A DNA stretch of 64,000 nucleotides, from contig NZ_RJJR01000001.1 of NCBI RefSeq assembly GCF_003721595.1, forward strand, positions 62,001 to 126,000, written 5' to 3'. The stretch's first letter is position 1, and each line of letters begins with the position of its first letter. Source of the stretch: Hanamia caeni. Lineage in GTDB: Bacteria > Bacteroidota > Bacteroidia > Chitinophagales > Chitinophagaceae. Below, one piece after another: positions 25,600 to 34,753 of this stretch. The notes beneath the pieces were generated by a model that was given only the letters and a program-made list of their open reading frames with translations, had not been told where the DNA came from and did no database searches. Both the position numbers and the translations under genes were made by a program.

Positions 25600-26040
25600 A
25601 TGATTAAGTTGCAAATTATAGGTCATCTCGGATCCGATTGTACCACAAATGAAGTCAATGGAAGGACCGTAATCAACTTTCCGGTAGCGCATTCTGAAAA
25701 ATATAAAGATTCGCAGGGAAACCAGGTTGAAAAAACAACCTGGGTAAAATGTGCTTATTGGACAGAAAGGCCGGCCATAGCACAATACCTTAAAAAGGGC
25801 CAGTTGGTATACGCAGAAGGAAATCCTGAAGCAGAAGGCTACCTGAATAAGGAAAATCAAAATGCTGCTTCCTTAAAGATGAATGTGTTTAGGATTCAAT
25901 TGTTAGGAAGTAAAAATGAATCAGGCGGCGCTTCAAATTCAATGGGAAATCCCTCTGGTAACTACCAAACATCATCACCTTCGAAAACAAGTCCTGCAAT
26001 AGAAGAGATGGATGAGCCTGCAGATGATCTTCCTTTTTAA
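25600..26040 (+). CDS. ssb: Single-stranded DNA-binding protein
   Basis: 146 aa. OB fold (IGHLGSDCTTNEVNGRTVINF, then TTWVKCAYWTERPAIAQYLKKG) and an acidic C-terminal tip ending EPADDLPF, the docking peptide for replication and repair proteins. 93 bases after the LexA-like repressor gene; a shared transcript is possible but not shown. No CTAA-N5-TTAG box is seen directly upstream. Confidence 0.95.
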   Translation: MIKLQIIGHLGSDCTTNEVNGRTVINFPVAHSEKYKDSQGNQVEKTTWVKCAYWTERPAIAQYLKKGQLVYAEGNPEAEGYLNKENQNAASLKMNVFRIQLLGSKNESGGASNSMGNPSGNYQTSSPSKTSPAIEEMDEPADDLPF

Positions 26041-26061
26041 TGTTTAGGTTTTCATTTGGTT

Positions 26062-26087
26062 AGCGGCTTCCTTGTAAGCCGCTTTTT
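26062..26087 (+). terminator. Rho-independent terminator after ssb
   Basis: Perfect 8-bp stem AGCGGCTT (26062-26069) and AAGCCGCT (26076-26083), followed by T residues. Confidence 0.85.
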
Positions 26088-26149
26088 AGTTCCCAGCCTG
26101 CTTTTATCAAATCTACAGTAAACAGGCAAAAAACCTCTTTTTCTTATTT

Positions 26150-26157
26150 TATTTTTG
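26150..26157 (+). promoter_or_regulatory. -7 box (TAnnTTTG) before the PAS histidine kinase
   Basis: TATTTTTG at 26150-26157. It is only 11 bases before the ATG at 26169, giving a very short leader if that start is used; the alternative start at 26286 would give a leader of about 125 bases. Confidence 0.4.
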
Positions 26158-26168
26158 ATTACATTGTA

Positions 26169-27830
26169 ATGGCTGTATCAGAAGCTTTCGGCATTGTAGA
26201 TTATGAGTTAGGGGCCAGCACAGTGATCAGAACAGGTAGAAGTAAAACATGTTTTATTAATTTTATAGCAAAAAGGGCTTTGCAGATGAAATTTCAAAAT
26301 CGGGATAAGGAGGCGGAAGATAAAATAAATTCATTTTCTACCCCGGAAGAAAAGAAAATAGAACGAAAAATACCGATGTTGCCTGCTATTGTGGATTCGT
26401 CAAATGATGCAATTATCAGTAAAACGCTCGAGGGCACCATCATTAGCTGGAATCCTGCGGCCACCCGGTTATTCGGGTATGAAGAAAACGAAGTTCTTGG
26501 GAAGAACATTTCCGTAATTATTCCTCCAGATAGTCTGGCTGAAGAAGATATCCTTATTGAAAACATTCTTAAAGGCAGCAAAATTCAAAATCTTGAGGCC
26601 AAGAGAATCAGCCGTGATGGCTCAGAAAAATTAGTATTATTAAGTGCTTCTCCCATTACAAATAGTGAAGGAAATATTGTTGCTGCTGCCACTATATTAC
26701 GGGATATTTCCGAAAGGAATAATCAGGAAGAAAAGCAGGCTATCCTGGCAGCTATCGTTAATTCTTCCGATGATGCAATTATCAGTAAAACACTGGATGG
26801 AATTATCACAAGCTGGAACGCTTCCGCGACCCGGTTGTTTGGATTTACAGAAGAAGAAGCAGTAGGGAAACATATTTCGCTGATTATTCCCAAAGACCGG
26901 ATGGATGAAGAAGCCCGAATCATTGAAAGCCTCAGAAGAGGAGAAAAAATTGATCATTTTGAAACCATAAGAGAATCAAAAGATGGAACATTAAGAAATA
27001 TTTCCCTGACTATATCCCCTATTACAAACAGCAGGGGGAAAATTATCGGCGCCTCCAAAATTGCCCGCGATATTTCTATGCGAATTGAGGCTGAAAAACA
27101 ACGTGCTTTCTATACCAAGAGATTACAGCAATTAAATAAATACAAGGATGAATTTATGGTGATGGCAAGCCATGAATTAAAAACGCCTCTCACGGTTATT
27201 ATGGCTAATCTTCAAATTATGCTTGAGATGATGAAAGGCACAGATAACGTGGTTTTCGTAGAAAAAGTGTTGAAACAGGTTGATAAATTATCTGAACTGA
27301 TAACAAACCTGCTAGACGTTTCCAAAATTGTAGCTGGCAAACTTGAGCTAAAACTGATAATTTTTGATTTGAATGATTTGCTTGCGGAGCAAGTGGCAAA
27401 CCTTCAGCAAACGACAAGCCGTCATAAAATCTTTTTTGATAGAAATCCCCAGAAATTAATGGTAAGCGCTGATCGCGAAAAAATAGAGCAGGTAATTATC
27501 AATATTTTAAACAACGCTATCAAATACAGCAGGGCAAATCAGGGAGATATTTATGTGAGCGCTAATGCTACAGGAAATAAAATCCAGGTAGATATTAAAG
27601 ATGAAGGCATTGGTATTCCGAAAAAAGACATCAGGAATATTTTTCTTCGCTTTTTCAGAGTGAGAGGTTCCGCCAGTTCGTTTTCTGGATCAGGAGTTGG
27701 TTTATATATTTGTTCAGAAATTATAAAGCGTCATAAAGGAAAAATATGGGTTGAAAGCAAGTTTGGGGAGGGGTCTACTTTTCACTTTACTCTTCCTGGT
27801 TTGAAAGGAGAAAAAGCAGGCAAAATTTAA
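26169..27830 (+). CDS. Soluble PAS-PAS histidine kinase
   Basis: 553 aa; an alternative start at ATG 26286 would remove 39 atypical residues. Two PAS domains (about 65-185 and 190-310) share near-identical cores (DAIISKTLEGTIISWN and DAIISKTLDGIITSWN). HisKA dimerisation helix with phosphoacceptor His335 (MASHELKTPL), then HATPase_c with NAIKYS (N box), DEGIGIP, and GSGVGLYIC (G2). No transmembrane segment, so it is cytoplasmic. The two PAS domains look like a recent duplication. A lone receiver lies at 24283. Confidence 0.92.
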   Translation: MAVSEAFGIVDYELGASTVIRTGRSKTCFINFIAKRALQMKFQNRDKEAEDKINSFSTPEEKKIERKIPMLPAIVDSSNDAIISKTLEGTIISWNPAATRLFGYEENEVLGKNISVIIPPDSLAEEDILIENILKGSKIQNLEAKRISRDGSEKLVLLSASPITNSEGNIVAAATILRDISERNNQEEKQAILAAIVNSSDDAIISKTLDGIITSWNASATRLFGFTEEEAVGKHISLIIPKDRMDEEARIIESLRRGEKIDHFETIRESKDGTLRNISLTISPITNSRGKIIGASKIARDISMRIEAEKQRAFYTKRLQQLNKYKDEFMVMASHELKTPLTVIMANLQIMLEMMKGTDNVVFVEKVLKQVDKLSELITNLLDVSKIVAGKLELKLIIFDLNDLLAEQVANLQQTTSRHKIFFDRNPQKLMVSADREKIEQVIINILNNAIKYSRANQGDIYVSANATGNKIQVDIKDEGIGIPKKDIRNIFLRFFRVRGSASSFSGSGVGLYICSEIIKRHKGKIWVESKFGEGSTFHFTLPGLKGEKAGKI

Positions 27831-27834
27831 ACAA

Positions 27835-28116
27835 TTAGCTGGTTTGATTTTCAGATTCTTTTAAAGCATTTTTATCTGAGATGTTTAATTTTTCAAGATA
27901 ATCAATCCCATCCTGCGTTAGATGGATACAATGCAACATTTTATTTTCAACCAGTTCTTTTTTTATTTCAATCAAGCCTCTCTTAAATAATGGAGCTACT
28001 GCATAACTCATGTCTTCCATTGTGCAATGTTTTTTATTTTCACCAGCCTGTTCAGACTCGCGGCAATCTTTTAATTTTTGAATCATTGATGGCGAAAGTG
28101 GCCTGAAATACTTCAT
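27835..28116 (-). CDS. Small protein, possible winged-helix fold, unknown
   Basis: 93 aa, no signal peptide. The pattern APLFKRGLIEIKKELVENKMLHCIHLTQDGIDYLEKL resembles the beta-wing and last helix of MarR/PadR-like winged helices, but a recognition helix is not clear. Cys at 18, 31 and 63. It converges with the kinase gene, ending five bases after it. No family recognised. Confidence 0.55.
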   Translation of the reverse strand: MKYFRPLSPSMIQKLKDCRESEQAGENKKHCTMEDMSYAVAPLFKRGLIEIKKELVENKMLHCIHLTQDGIDYLEKLNISDKNALKESENQTS

Positions 28117-28140
28117 AAGAATTTTTTATAGTAAGTAATT

Positions 28141-28173
28141 CCTGGAACACAATCAGGTTGCTGTAGTTCCAGG
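28141..28173 (-). terminator. Possible terminator after the DUF4136 gene
   Basis: 8-bp arms CCTGGAAC (28141-28148) and GTTCCAGG (28166-28173) with a 17-base loop. The T tract on the minus strand is weak. Confidence 0.35.
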
Positions 28174-28191
28174 CATTACTAGTTGGATGAA

Positions 28192-28764
28192 TTATCTTTT
28201 TGCCTTAAAATCAAATTTGCTAAAGATAGATGCCACTGCTTGTCTTACCAGCGATTCATCTGAAAGCATTTCAGGTTTTAAAATACCGGAAGCAAAACCC
28301 TGCCATGCTACAACACCGGTTTTCGCATCTATAATATTTATGATGAGTGTGCCTGCATCTATTTTGGTTCTTTGCACATTATCCGGTGTTCTTACAGAAT
28401 CCAGGCCATTATCTATCATCTGATAACCATTATAGGTTTTTAATGTCCCCGGTCTTTCTGTAACTGTAAATAAAACCAGCATATCGGGATTATTTTCATT
28501 TTTTTTATAGCCTTTTGCACTCAATTCATATTCAATAGAATTTTTAATTTTACTTCTCGCTGATTCATTATTAAATATGTATACCCCGGTCGGATTGACG
28601 TATATCGCATCAGAAGGAATCTGATCGATATTCTTTGACCACGCATATGTTGAATAATCATTGAGAGAGGCACTAAAAGATTTGTCTGCGCCAACTGTGA
28701 CGGTTTGTGATTTTACAGCAAAGCAGAATAAGACTGGTAAAATGGATAGAATCGTTTTTTTCAT
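28192..28764 (-). CDS. DUF4136-domain exported protein
   Basis: 190 aa. Signal peptide 1-20 ending VKSQ, no lipobox. The layout YSTYAWSK, an ELSAKGYKKNENNPDMLVLFTV segment, and a C-terminal GTLIINIIDAKTGVVAWQGFASG strand followed by VASIFSKF is the DUF4136 pattern of small envelope proteins. The function is unknown. Isolated, with 293 bases upstream to the next small gene. Confidence 0.8.
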   Translation of the reverse strand: MKKTILSILPVLFCFAVKSQTVTVGADKSFSASLNDYSTYAWSKNIDQIPSDAIYVNPTGVYIFNNESARSKIKNSIEYELSAKGYKKNENNPDMLVLFTVTERPGTLKTYNGYQMIDNGLDSVRTPDNVQRTKIDAGTLIINIIDAKTGVVAWQGFASGILKPEMLSDESLVRQAVASIFSKFDFKAKR

Positions 28765-29057
28765 AGTGGTATTTTTTTATAAAGTGTGATTAAATACGTT
28801 AAAACAATAAAAGATTGTGCCACCGCTACTTCAGAGTGAATAGGCTGGCCTTCCGCGCCACAAAAAGCGTTAAGGTCAAGGCATACCGCCAATTGTTAAA
28901 AAACTAAAACTGTCTGAAAAAAATGCAGTTGAAATTTTTACATGGAAATAATTTCTACAAATTTTCCAAACGTAAGCCCCGTAAAGATTTTAAATGATTC
29001 GGCAAAAATGGACAAAATGAAGCTGAAAAACAGTATTGGAATAAATAAGAGAAAATG
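28765..29057. other. Intergenic region with a GC-rich island
   Basis: 293 bases between the DUF4136 gene and the 40-aa gene at 29058. Bases 28813-28893 are clearly richer in G+C than the surroundings and can fold: TGGCCTT (28846-28852) with AAGGTCA (28872-28878), and CGC with GCG inside. I do not recognise a known RNA family. Confidence 0.4.
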
Positions 29058-29180
29058 TCAGCAATGTACATGTCCTAAGAGCATATAAATAATGAAAAAC
29101 ACTACGATTGTTCCCAGGCATCCTCCGCCCAATTTTTTAGCGCCATAAGCAGCTATTAATCCTCGTACTAATTTGTTCAT
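29058..29180 (-). CDS. 40-aa single-pass membrane protein, unknown
   Basis: 40 aa on the minus strand, from ATG at 29180 to TGA at 29058. It reads MNKLVRGLIAAYGAKKLGGG, then CLGTIVVFFIIYMLLGH and a short tail. The Lys-Lys-Leu-Gly-Gly-Gly-Cys junction followed by one hydrophobic helix recurs in small Bacteroidota membrane proteins I know of; no function is assigned. Start and stop are clean. Confidence 0.6.
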   Translation of the reverse strand: MNKLVRGLIAAYGAKKLGGGCLGTIVVFFIIYMLLGHVHC

Positions 29181-29237
29181 TGTAAATAGTCTTTGTGAAT
29201 AATTTGATAATGTAAATGTAAGATAACAGATTTTTAC

Positions 29238-30509
29238 CTAAATTTTCCACTCTATAATTTTATTAGTCCACTCTTCTTTATAAGGTACAGAAATTTTTAT
29301 ATAATTATCAGTAAAGCCTTCCATCATTCCAATTTTATTCTGGCCTTCAAACAAAACTTTCCTGGTTTGTCCTGCGTGGCTGCGGGAAAACTGCTGCATT
29401 TTTTTATAGGATAGTGATCTCAAAATTTTTGTTCTTTCGTGGCGGGTATGAACCGGCACAACAGGTGCGATAGACAAAGCATGGGTATTATCTCTTTCCG
29501 AATAAGTGAACACATGAAAGTACGATACGTCTAATGAATTCAGGAAATCCACTGTTTCCTCAAAATCTTCATCTGTTTCCCCCGGAAATCCTGTGATTAC
29601 ATCTACACCAATACAACAATCAGGGATCAGGCTTTTTATAACGCGAACCTTTTCAGCATAAAGTTCCCTCCTGTATCTTCTTCGCATCAATCCAAGAATT
29701 TTATTGCTGCCACTTTGAAGAGGAATATGGAAATGCGGCATAAATTTCGGGCTCTGAGCCACAAGGTTTATAATTCCTTCAGTTAATAAATTGGGTTCGA
29801 TAGAGGAAATCCGGTAACGGCTTACGCCATCGAAGCCATCAATTTTTTGTAATAATGAATAAAAATTTTCTCCTGTTTTTTGCCCGGAACCATCTTTGCC
29901 AAAATCGCCAAGGTTAATGCCTGTAAGAACGATTTCTTTAACTCCCTGCCCGGCAATTTTTTTTATTTCTGACAAAACATTTTCAGTTGAATTGCTTCGG
30001 CTTTTGCCCCGCGCCATCGGGATAGTGCAAAATGAACAATTGTAATCACATCCATCCTGCACTTTTAAAAAAGTGCGGGTTCTGCTGTTTAATGAAAAGG
30101 AGGAATGGAACCCTTCAATATCTTCAATTTCGCAACTGCATATTTTTGCGCTGTCGCCGTGGGTTAAATCTTTCAGATGGGAAGTGATGTTGAATTTTTC
30201 TGAAGCGCCTAATACCAAATCCACACCTGGAATTTCGGCAATTTCTTTTGGCTTAAGCTGGGCATAGCATCCCATAATCACCACCAAAGCTTCCGGGGCC
30301 TTTCGTTGCACTCTTCTTACCAGTTGCCTGCATTCTTTGTCAGCATTTTCGGTTACCGAACACGTATTGATAACATACACATCAGCCTTATCAGTAAAGT
30401 CTTTGGTCGTAAAGCCATCATTCTGCAGCAAGCGCTCTACTGCCGAGGTTTCAGAATAATTTAATTTACAACCCAAAGTATGAAGTGCTACAGTTCTCCC
30501 ATTTGACAT
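29238..30509 (-). CDS. mtaB: tRNA (t6A37) C2-methylthiotransferase MtaB
   Basis: 423 aa. N-terminal MTTase domain with cluster Cys14, Cys50 and Cys81; radical SAM motif CDYNCSFC with Cys154, Cys158 and Cys161; a C-terminal TRAM region near 370-423. Adds a methylthio group to t6A at position 37 of ANN-reading tRNAs using two 4Fe-4S clusters. The start TLGCKLNYSE and IPMARGKSRS fit MtaB rather than MiaB or RimO. Confidence 0.92.
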   Translation of the reverse strand: MSNGRTVALHTLGCKLNYSETSAVERLLQNDGFTTKDFTDKADVYVINTCSVTENADKECRQLVRRVQRKAPEALVVIMGCYAQLKPKEIAEIPGVDLVLGASEKFNITSHLKDLTHGDSAKICSCEIEDIEGFHSSFSLNSRTRTFLKVQDGCDYNCSFCTIPMARGKSRSNSTENVLSEIKKIAGQGVKEIVLTGINLGDFGKDGSGQKTGENFYSLLQKIDGFDGVSRYRISSIEPNLLTEGIINLVAQSPKFMPHFHIPLQSGSNKILGLMRRRYRRELYAEKVRVIKSLIPDCCIGVDVITGFPGETDEDFEETVDFLNSLDVSYFHVFTYSERDNTHALSIAPVVPVHTRHERTKILRSLSYKKMQQFSRSHAGQTRKVLFEGQNKIGMMEGFTDNYIKISVPYKEEWTNKIIEWKI

Positions 30510-30668
30510 GTCGCAAATTTAATCAATCAATACCTATTTAGTTTTTACCTTGTGACAGTAAACAATGAAATATCGAAGATTTTTATTTTCCTTGTGAATT
30601 TAAAAATCATTTACATCCACGCTAATTAAAACACTGAAATATTCTTATTATAGATTTCGAAGATTGCA

Positions 30669-31232
30669 ATGAAGCTTTTTATAAAAAATATGGTGTGCCC
30701 GCGCTGCATTATGAGCGTGGAAAATATTTTGAAAGAAAATAATTTACCGGCAAAATATGTACAGCTTGGTGAGATTGAATTGCTGTGCTCACCAGGAAAA
30801 AAGCAGTTACAAAAATTTTCACAGGATTTGCAAAAAGTCGGATTTGAATTATTAGATAATCAAAAGCAGCAATTGATTGAAAAAATAAAAACATTTTTAA
30901 TCCAGGAGGTGCAGAATGGAAATATCAAAGAGCATTTTAGTATTCATCAATTTTTTTCAGAAAAGATTTTTAAAGATTATTCTTCTCTCAGTAAATTATT
31001 TTCAGAAGTAGAAGGCATTACAATTGAGCAGTTTTTTATTTTACAAAAAATAGAAAAAGTAAAAGAATTGCTTATCTACGATGAATCTTCTTTAAGTCAA
31101 ATTGCTTTTCAACTGGGCTATAGCAGCACGCAACATTTGAGTGGGCAGTTTAAAAAATTTACCGGAATGACGCCCACCCAATTTAAATCCCTTGGAAGTT
31201 CACACAGGAAAGCCATCGACGCTATTGTGTAG
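30669..31232 (+). CDS. AraC-family regulator with N-terminal HMA-like metal domain
   Basis: 187 aa. Residues 1-65 look like a heavy-metal-associated ferredoxin fold: KNMVCPRC puts Cys10 and Cys13 in the MxCxxC loop, followed by a short alpha-beta pattern ending ELLDN. Residues 85-185 are an AraC helix-turn-helix pair (SSLSQIAFQLGYSSTQHLSG, FKKFTGMTPTQFK). The natural reading is a Cu(I)/metal-sensing activator. The next gene, 91 bases downstream, is copA, so it is the likely target. Metal binding is inferred from the motif. Confidence 0.8.
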   Translation: MKLFIKNMVCPRCIMSVENILKENNLPAKYVQLGEIELLCSPGKKQLQKFSQDLQKVGFELLDNQKQQLIEKIKTFLIQEVQNGNIKEHFSIHQFFSEKIFKDYSSLSKLFSEVEGITIEQFFILQKIEKVKELLIYDESSLSQIAFQLGYSSTQHLSGQFKKFTGMTPTQFKSLGSSHRKAIDAIV

Positions 31233-31323
31233 CTTAATTTTTCTCCGGGATAATATACATCTTTCCCAAAAGGATGTAACATAAAGAAATTAAACATGCT
31301 GAACTTTGTATTCATAAAAAGCA

Positions 31324-33573
31324 ATGAATATGACTGAGGTAGCTGAAGATATTAAAACGGTAAAAAAAATTTTTCCTGTTAGCGGCATGAGCTGTGCCTC
31401 CTGTGCAATCAGCGTTGAAACCATGCTGCAATCAGAACCTGGCGTTATCAATGCGGCAGTCAATTATGCTAATTCTTCTGCGGCGGTTACTTATGATCCT
31501 GGTGTTGCAGATCTAAAGCATTTTAAACAAAGCATTCAATCTGTGGGCTATGATCTGATAATTGAAGATGAAAAAAATTCTGCCGGCGAAATAGAAAATA
31601 TAAAACAAAGCGAATTTCAAAAGCTAAGAAAAAGAACGTTTCTTTCTGTTATTTTTTCTGTTCCAATTGTGTTGATAGCAATGATTTTTATGAATGTTCC
31701 GTACGCTGATTTTATCATGTGGGTATTAGCGACTCTGGTGGTTTTTATTTTCGGGCAGCAATTTTTTAGCAATGCGTGGAAACAGGCAAAGCATCTTTCT
31801 GCTAATATGGATACTCTTGTGGCATTAAGCACTGGTATTGCTTACCTGTTCAGCGTTTTCAACACTTTGTATCCTCAATTCTGGACCAGCAGGGGGTTAG
31901 AAGCACACGTCTATTTTGAGGCCGCCGCTGTAATTATCTCATTCATCTTATTAGGCAAACTGCTTGAAGAAAGAGCGAAATCCAATACATCTTCAGCAAT
32001 AAAAAAATTAATCGGCCTGCAACCAAAAACGGTAATAAAAATAAATGAAGAAGGAATTGAATCGGTTATCCAAATTTCAGAAGTAGCCGTTGGCGATAGA
32101 TTATTGGTAAAGCCCGGCGAGAAGATTCCTGTGGATGGAGAAATGATTTCCGGCAGATCATTTGTAGATGAAAGCATGATTTCAGGCGAACCCATCCCAG
32201 TCGAAAAAAAGAAAGGAGAAAAAGTTTTTGCCGGCACCATCAACCAAAAAGGGAGTTTTGTTTTTAAAGCTACCAAAGTAGGTTCAGATACATTATTGGC
32301 ACACATAATAAAGATGGTGGAGGAAGCCCAGGGAAGTAAAGCGCCCGTTCAGAAATTGGTAGATAAGATAGCGTCGATATTTGTGCCTGTGGTTATCGGC
32401 ATCGCAATTTTATCGTTCATCGCATGGGTTATTTTTGGAGGTGAAAATGCGGTAACCTATGGTTTGTTAGCCTTGATAACCGTTCTTGTGATTGCCTGCC
32501 CCTGTGCGTTGGGATTGGCCACGCCGACGGCAATCATGGTGGGGGTGGGGCGTGGCGCTGAAAATGGAATTTTGATTAAAGATGCAGAAAGCCTTGAACA
32601 GGCGAAAAATATCAACGCAATTATTCTTGACAAAACAGGCACTATCACAGAAGGCAAACCGGAAGTATTGGATATTTTTTGGAGTGAACCGACAAATATT
32701 CCGGAATTATCTTCTGTTTTTTATTCTTTGGAATCTAAATCTGAACATCCGCTTGCTGATGCAATTTCAAAATATTTTATCTCAAAAAAGATTTATAAAA
32801 CAAACGCAACGGGTTTTGAAAGTCATACGGGTGCGGGTGTTTCAGCTATAATTAATGATAAAAAATATTTTGCAGGAAGTTTTCAATTGATGGAAGAAAG
32901 CCACATTTTTATTTCGGAAGAAATGAAAAGCAAAACAGAAAAATGGCTTAAAGATTCGTTTACTGTAATCTGGTTTTCCAATGAAGAAAAAGCGCTTGCT
33001 GCCGTGGCGATTGCAGATAAAATAAAATCCACTTCGAAGCAGGCGGTGCAAAAGCTTCAACAGATGGGCATTGAAGTATTTATGGTTACGGGGGATAATG
33101 AAAAGACTGCTGCTGCTGTTTCAGAAAAAGTAGGGATTACAAATTTTAAAGCACAGGTATTGCCTAATGAAAAAGCTGATTTTGTAAAGGATTTACAAAG
33201 CCGCGGCTTGAAAGTAGCGATGGTAGGAGATGGCATCAATGATAGCCAGGCTTTAGCACTTGCGGATGTCAGCATCGCGATGGGTAAGGGAACTGATATA
33301 GCAATGGATGTTGCAAAAATGACCTTAATATCGTCTGATTTAAACCATATTCCCGAAGCCATTAAGCTGTCGAAGAAAACAGTAAAAGTGGTGCATCAGA
33401 ATTTGTTCTGGGCGTTTATTTATAATGTTATCGGCATTCCTATTGCAGCGGGAATATTGTATCCTTTTACTGGATTCCTGTTAAATCCTATGATAGCCGG
33501 AGCCGCAATGGCATTGAGCTCTGTGAGTGTGGTGAGCAACAGCTTACGGCTAAAGTTTATTAAATTGAAATAA
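31324..33573 (+). CDS. copA: Cu(I)-exporting P1B-type ATPase
   Basis: 749 aa; ATG at 31330 is an alternative start. One N-terminal HMA domain (GMSCASC, Cys24 and Cys27), eight membrane helices, actuator SGEP (288-290 region), the Cys-Pro-Cys at 392-394 in TM6, phosphorylation Asp436 in DKTGTIT, the TGDN and [10 protein letters not shown] hinge motifs. TM7 with YN and TM8 MAxxSxSVVSNS fit Cu(I)/Ag(I) specificity. Exports Cu(I) from the cytoplasm. Regulator upstream, small HMA chaperone downstream. Confidence 0.96.
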   Translation: MNMTEVAEDIKTVKKIFPVSGMSCASCAISVETMLQSEPGVINAAVNYANSSAAVTYDPGVADLKHFKQSIQSVGYDLIIEDEKNSAGEIENIKQSEFQKLRKRTFLSVIFSVPIVLIAMIFMNVPYADFIMWVLATLVVFIFGQQFFSNAWKQAKHLSANMDTLVALSTGIAYLFSVFNTLYPQFWTSRGLEAHVYFEAAAVIISFILLGKLLEERAKSNTSSAIKKLIGLQPKTVIKINEEGIESVIQISEVAVGDRLLVKPGEKIPVDGEMISGRSFVDESMISGEPIPVEKKKGEKVFAGTINQKGSFVFKATKVGSDTLLAHIIKMVEEAQGSKAPVQKLVDKIASIFVPVVIGIAILSFIAWVIFGGENAVTYGLLALITVLVIACPCALGLATPTAIMVGVGRGAENGILIKDAESLEQAKNINAIILDKTGTITEGKPEVLDIFWSEPTNIPELSSVFYSLESKSEHPLADAISKYFISKKIYKTNATGFESHTGAGVSAIINDKKYFAGSFQLMEESHIFISEEMKSKTEKWLKDSFTVIWFSNEEKALAAVAIADKIKSTSKQAVQKLQQMGIEVFMVTGDNEKTAAAVSEKVGITNFKAQVLPNEKADFVKDLQSRGLKVAMVGDGINDSQALALADVSIAMGKGTDIAMDVAKMTLISSDLNHIPEAIKLSKKTVKVVHQNLFWAFIYNVIGIPIAAGILYPFTGFLLNPMIAGAAMALSSVSVVSNSLRLKFIKLK

Positions 33574-33621
33574 GAGCGGACACGGATTTTTATTAATAAG
33601 AACAAAAAATTTAAACTAAAG

Positions 33622-33834
33622 ATGAAAACACAACAATTTAAAACAAATATTATGTGCGGCGACTGCATTGCAAAGGTTACGCCTGCATTAAACGAAAATT
33701 TTGGTGAAGACAACTGGCAGGTTGATATTAAAAATCCAAAGAAGATTTTATCAATCACCTCCGAAAATGTAACTGAAACAGAGGTAAATGATGTTTTAAA
33801 AAAAGTTGGCTATAAAGCTGAAGAATTAAACTAA
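33622..33834 (+). CDS. Small HMA-domain copper chaperone-like protein
   Basis: 70 aa, single ferredoxin-like metal domain. The loop IMCGDC (Cys12, Cys15) replaces the usual MTCxxC, and the C-terminal strand with VGYKAEEL is typical of CopZ-like proteins. No signal, so cytoplasmic. 48 bases after copA on the same strand, so it probably shuttles Cu(I) to CopA. The CGDC loop with acidic residues is a mild deviation. Confidence 0.8.
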   Translation: MKTQQFKTNIMCGDCIAKVTPALNENFGEDNWQVDIKNPKKILSITSENVTETEVNDVLKKVGYKAEELN

Positions 33835-33895
33835 TTGATACACATCACGAAAAGCTAACCATCGTTTTGGTTAAGAGAAAAGTTCTGGAATGTTA

Positions 33896-34696
33896 CTATC
33901 TGTACACGGGATTGATCGCATAACCTTTATCTTTTATCAATTGTATCAATCCTTGGTTTCCGGGTAAGTGGCCTGCTCCAACAGCGATGAAGGCGCTGGT
34001 TTTTTCAACCAATTTTGATATCACTTTTACCCAGCGCCTGTTTCTTTCATTCACCAAAATGTGGTTGGCTCTTTTGCTCATGAAATTTTTATCAGCTACG
34101 AGTTTGGCAAGCTCCTGCATATTTTCAGCATTGTAGGCACTCATAATTCTTTTAAAAATTTCTTTATAATCGTCTGCTGATTTTAACTGATACAATAACT
34201 CCTTACCGGTGAAAACTTTTTGCGCGATTTTTATTTGTTCCATCGCGGTCTCCAGCCCTCCTGGTGTCAAACCCTTTTCCCAGGCTATTTTTAATAGTTC
34301 CTGCTCTACCGATTTTTTATCGTCACAATCTATTGACTCAAAAATCATTCGGTTGATAATTTCTATCGGTGACGATTCTTTTGCCTCCTGCAGAGAAAAA
34401 TTAAATTGATGTTGCAATATTTGATTCATCTCTTCTCTCTCATCTTGTGAAAGGCCACCGGAAAAATCTGATAGTGTGGGCAGTTGTTCCTGCATTATTT
34501 GTACCTGGCTCACATCGCCAATATTTACTTCCATGTAAAATAAATTGCATTTGCTTATTGCACTTTCTATTTTCTTTTTTAAGTGAAATTCTTTTGCGCA
34601 TACAAGATGCATTGTGCCCAAAAGATAAGACGGTTTCTTCAAGCCATTACCCGATATTTTATACAATAATGAATTCCCGTATTTTATGGCTTTCAT
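33896..34696 (-). CDS. TraB/GumN (Tiki-like) family protein
   Basis: 266 aa. Two family signatures are present: LLGTMHLVC (about 25-33, GTMH) and AVGAGHLPG near 244-252, plus NLFYMEVNI with a conserved Glu. Tiki proteins use such residues as a metalloprotease, and bacterial GumN/TraB members are of uncertain activity. No signal peptide here, so the protein is probably cytoplasmic. Lies inside the copper region but on the opposite strand; no functional link to copper is visible. Confidence 0.8.
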   Translation of the reverse strand: MKAIKYGNSLLYKISGNGLKKPSYLLGTMHLVCAKEFHLKKKIESAISKCNLFYMEVNIGDVSQVQIMQEQLPTLSDFSGGLSQDEREEMNQILQHQFNFSLQEAKESSPIEIINRMIFESIDCDDKKSVEQELLKIAWEKGLTPGGLETAMEQIKIAQKVFTGKELLYQLKSADDYKEIFKRIMSAYNAENMQELAKLVADKNFMSKRANHILVNERNRRWVKVISKLVEKTSAFIAVGAGHLPGNQGLIQLIKDKGYAINPVYR

Positions 34697-34753
34697 GGCA
34701 AATGAACAACAGTTAGAAATTTAAATTTATGCAACAGTTTTTTGCAATAGAAA

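Noticed and set aside
28813..28893. Signal recognition particle RNA or 6S RNA
   Set aside because: The island has GC-rich pairing arms but lacks the conserved GGAAG/AGCA loop of SRP RNA or the 6S bulge pattern.
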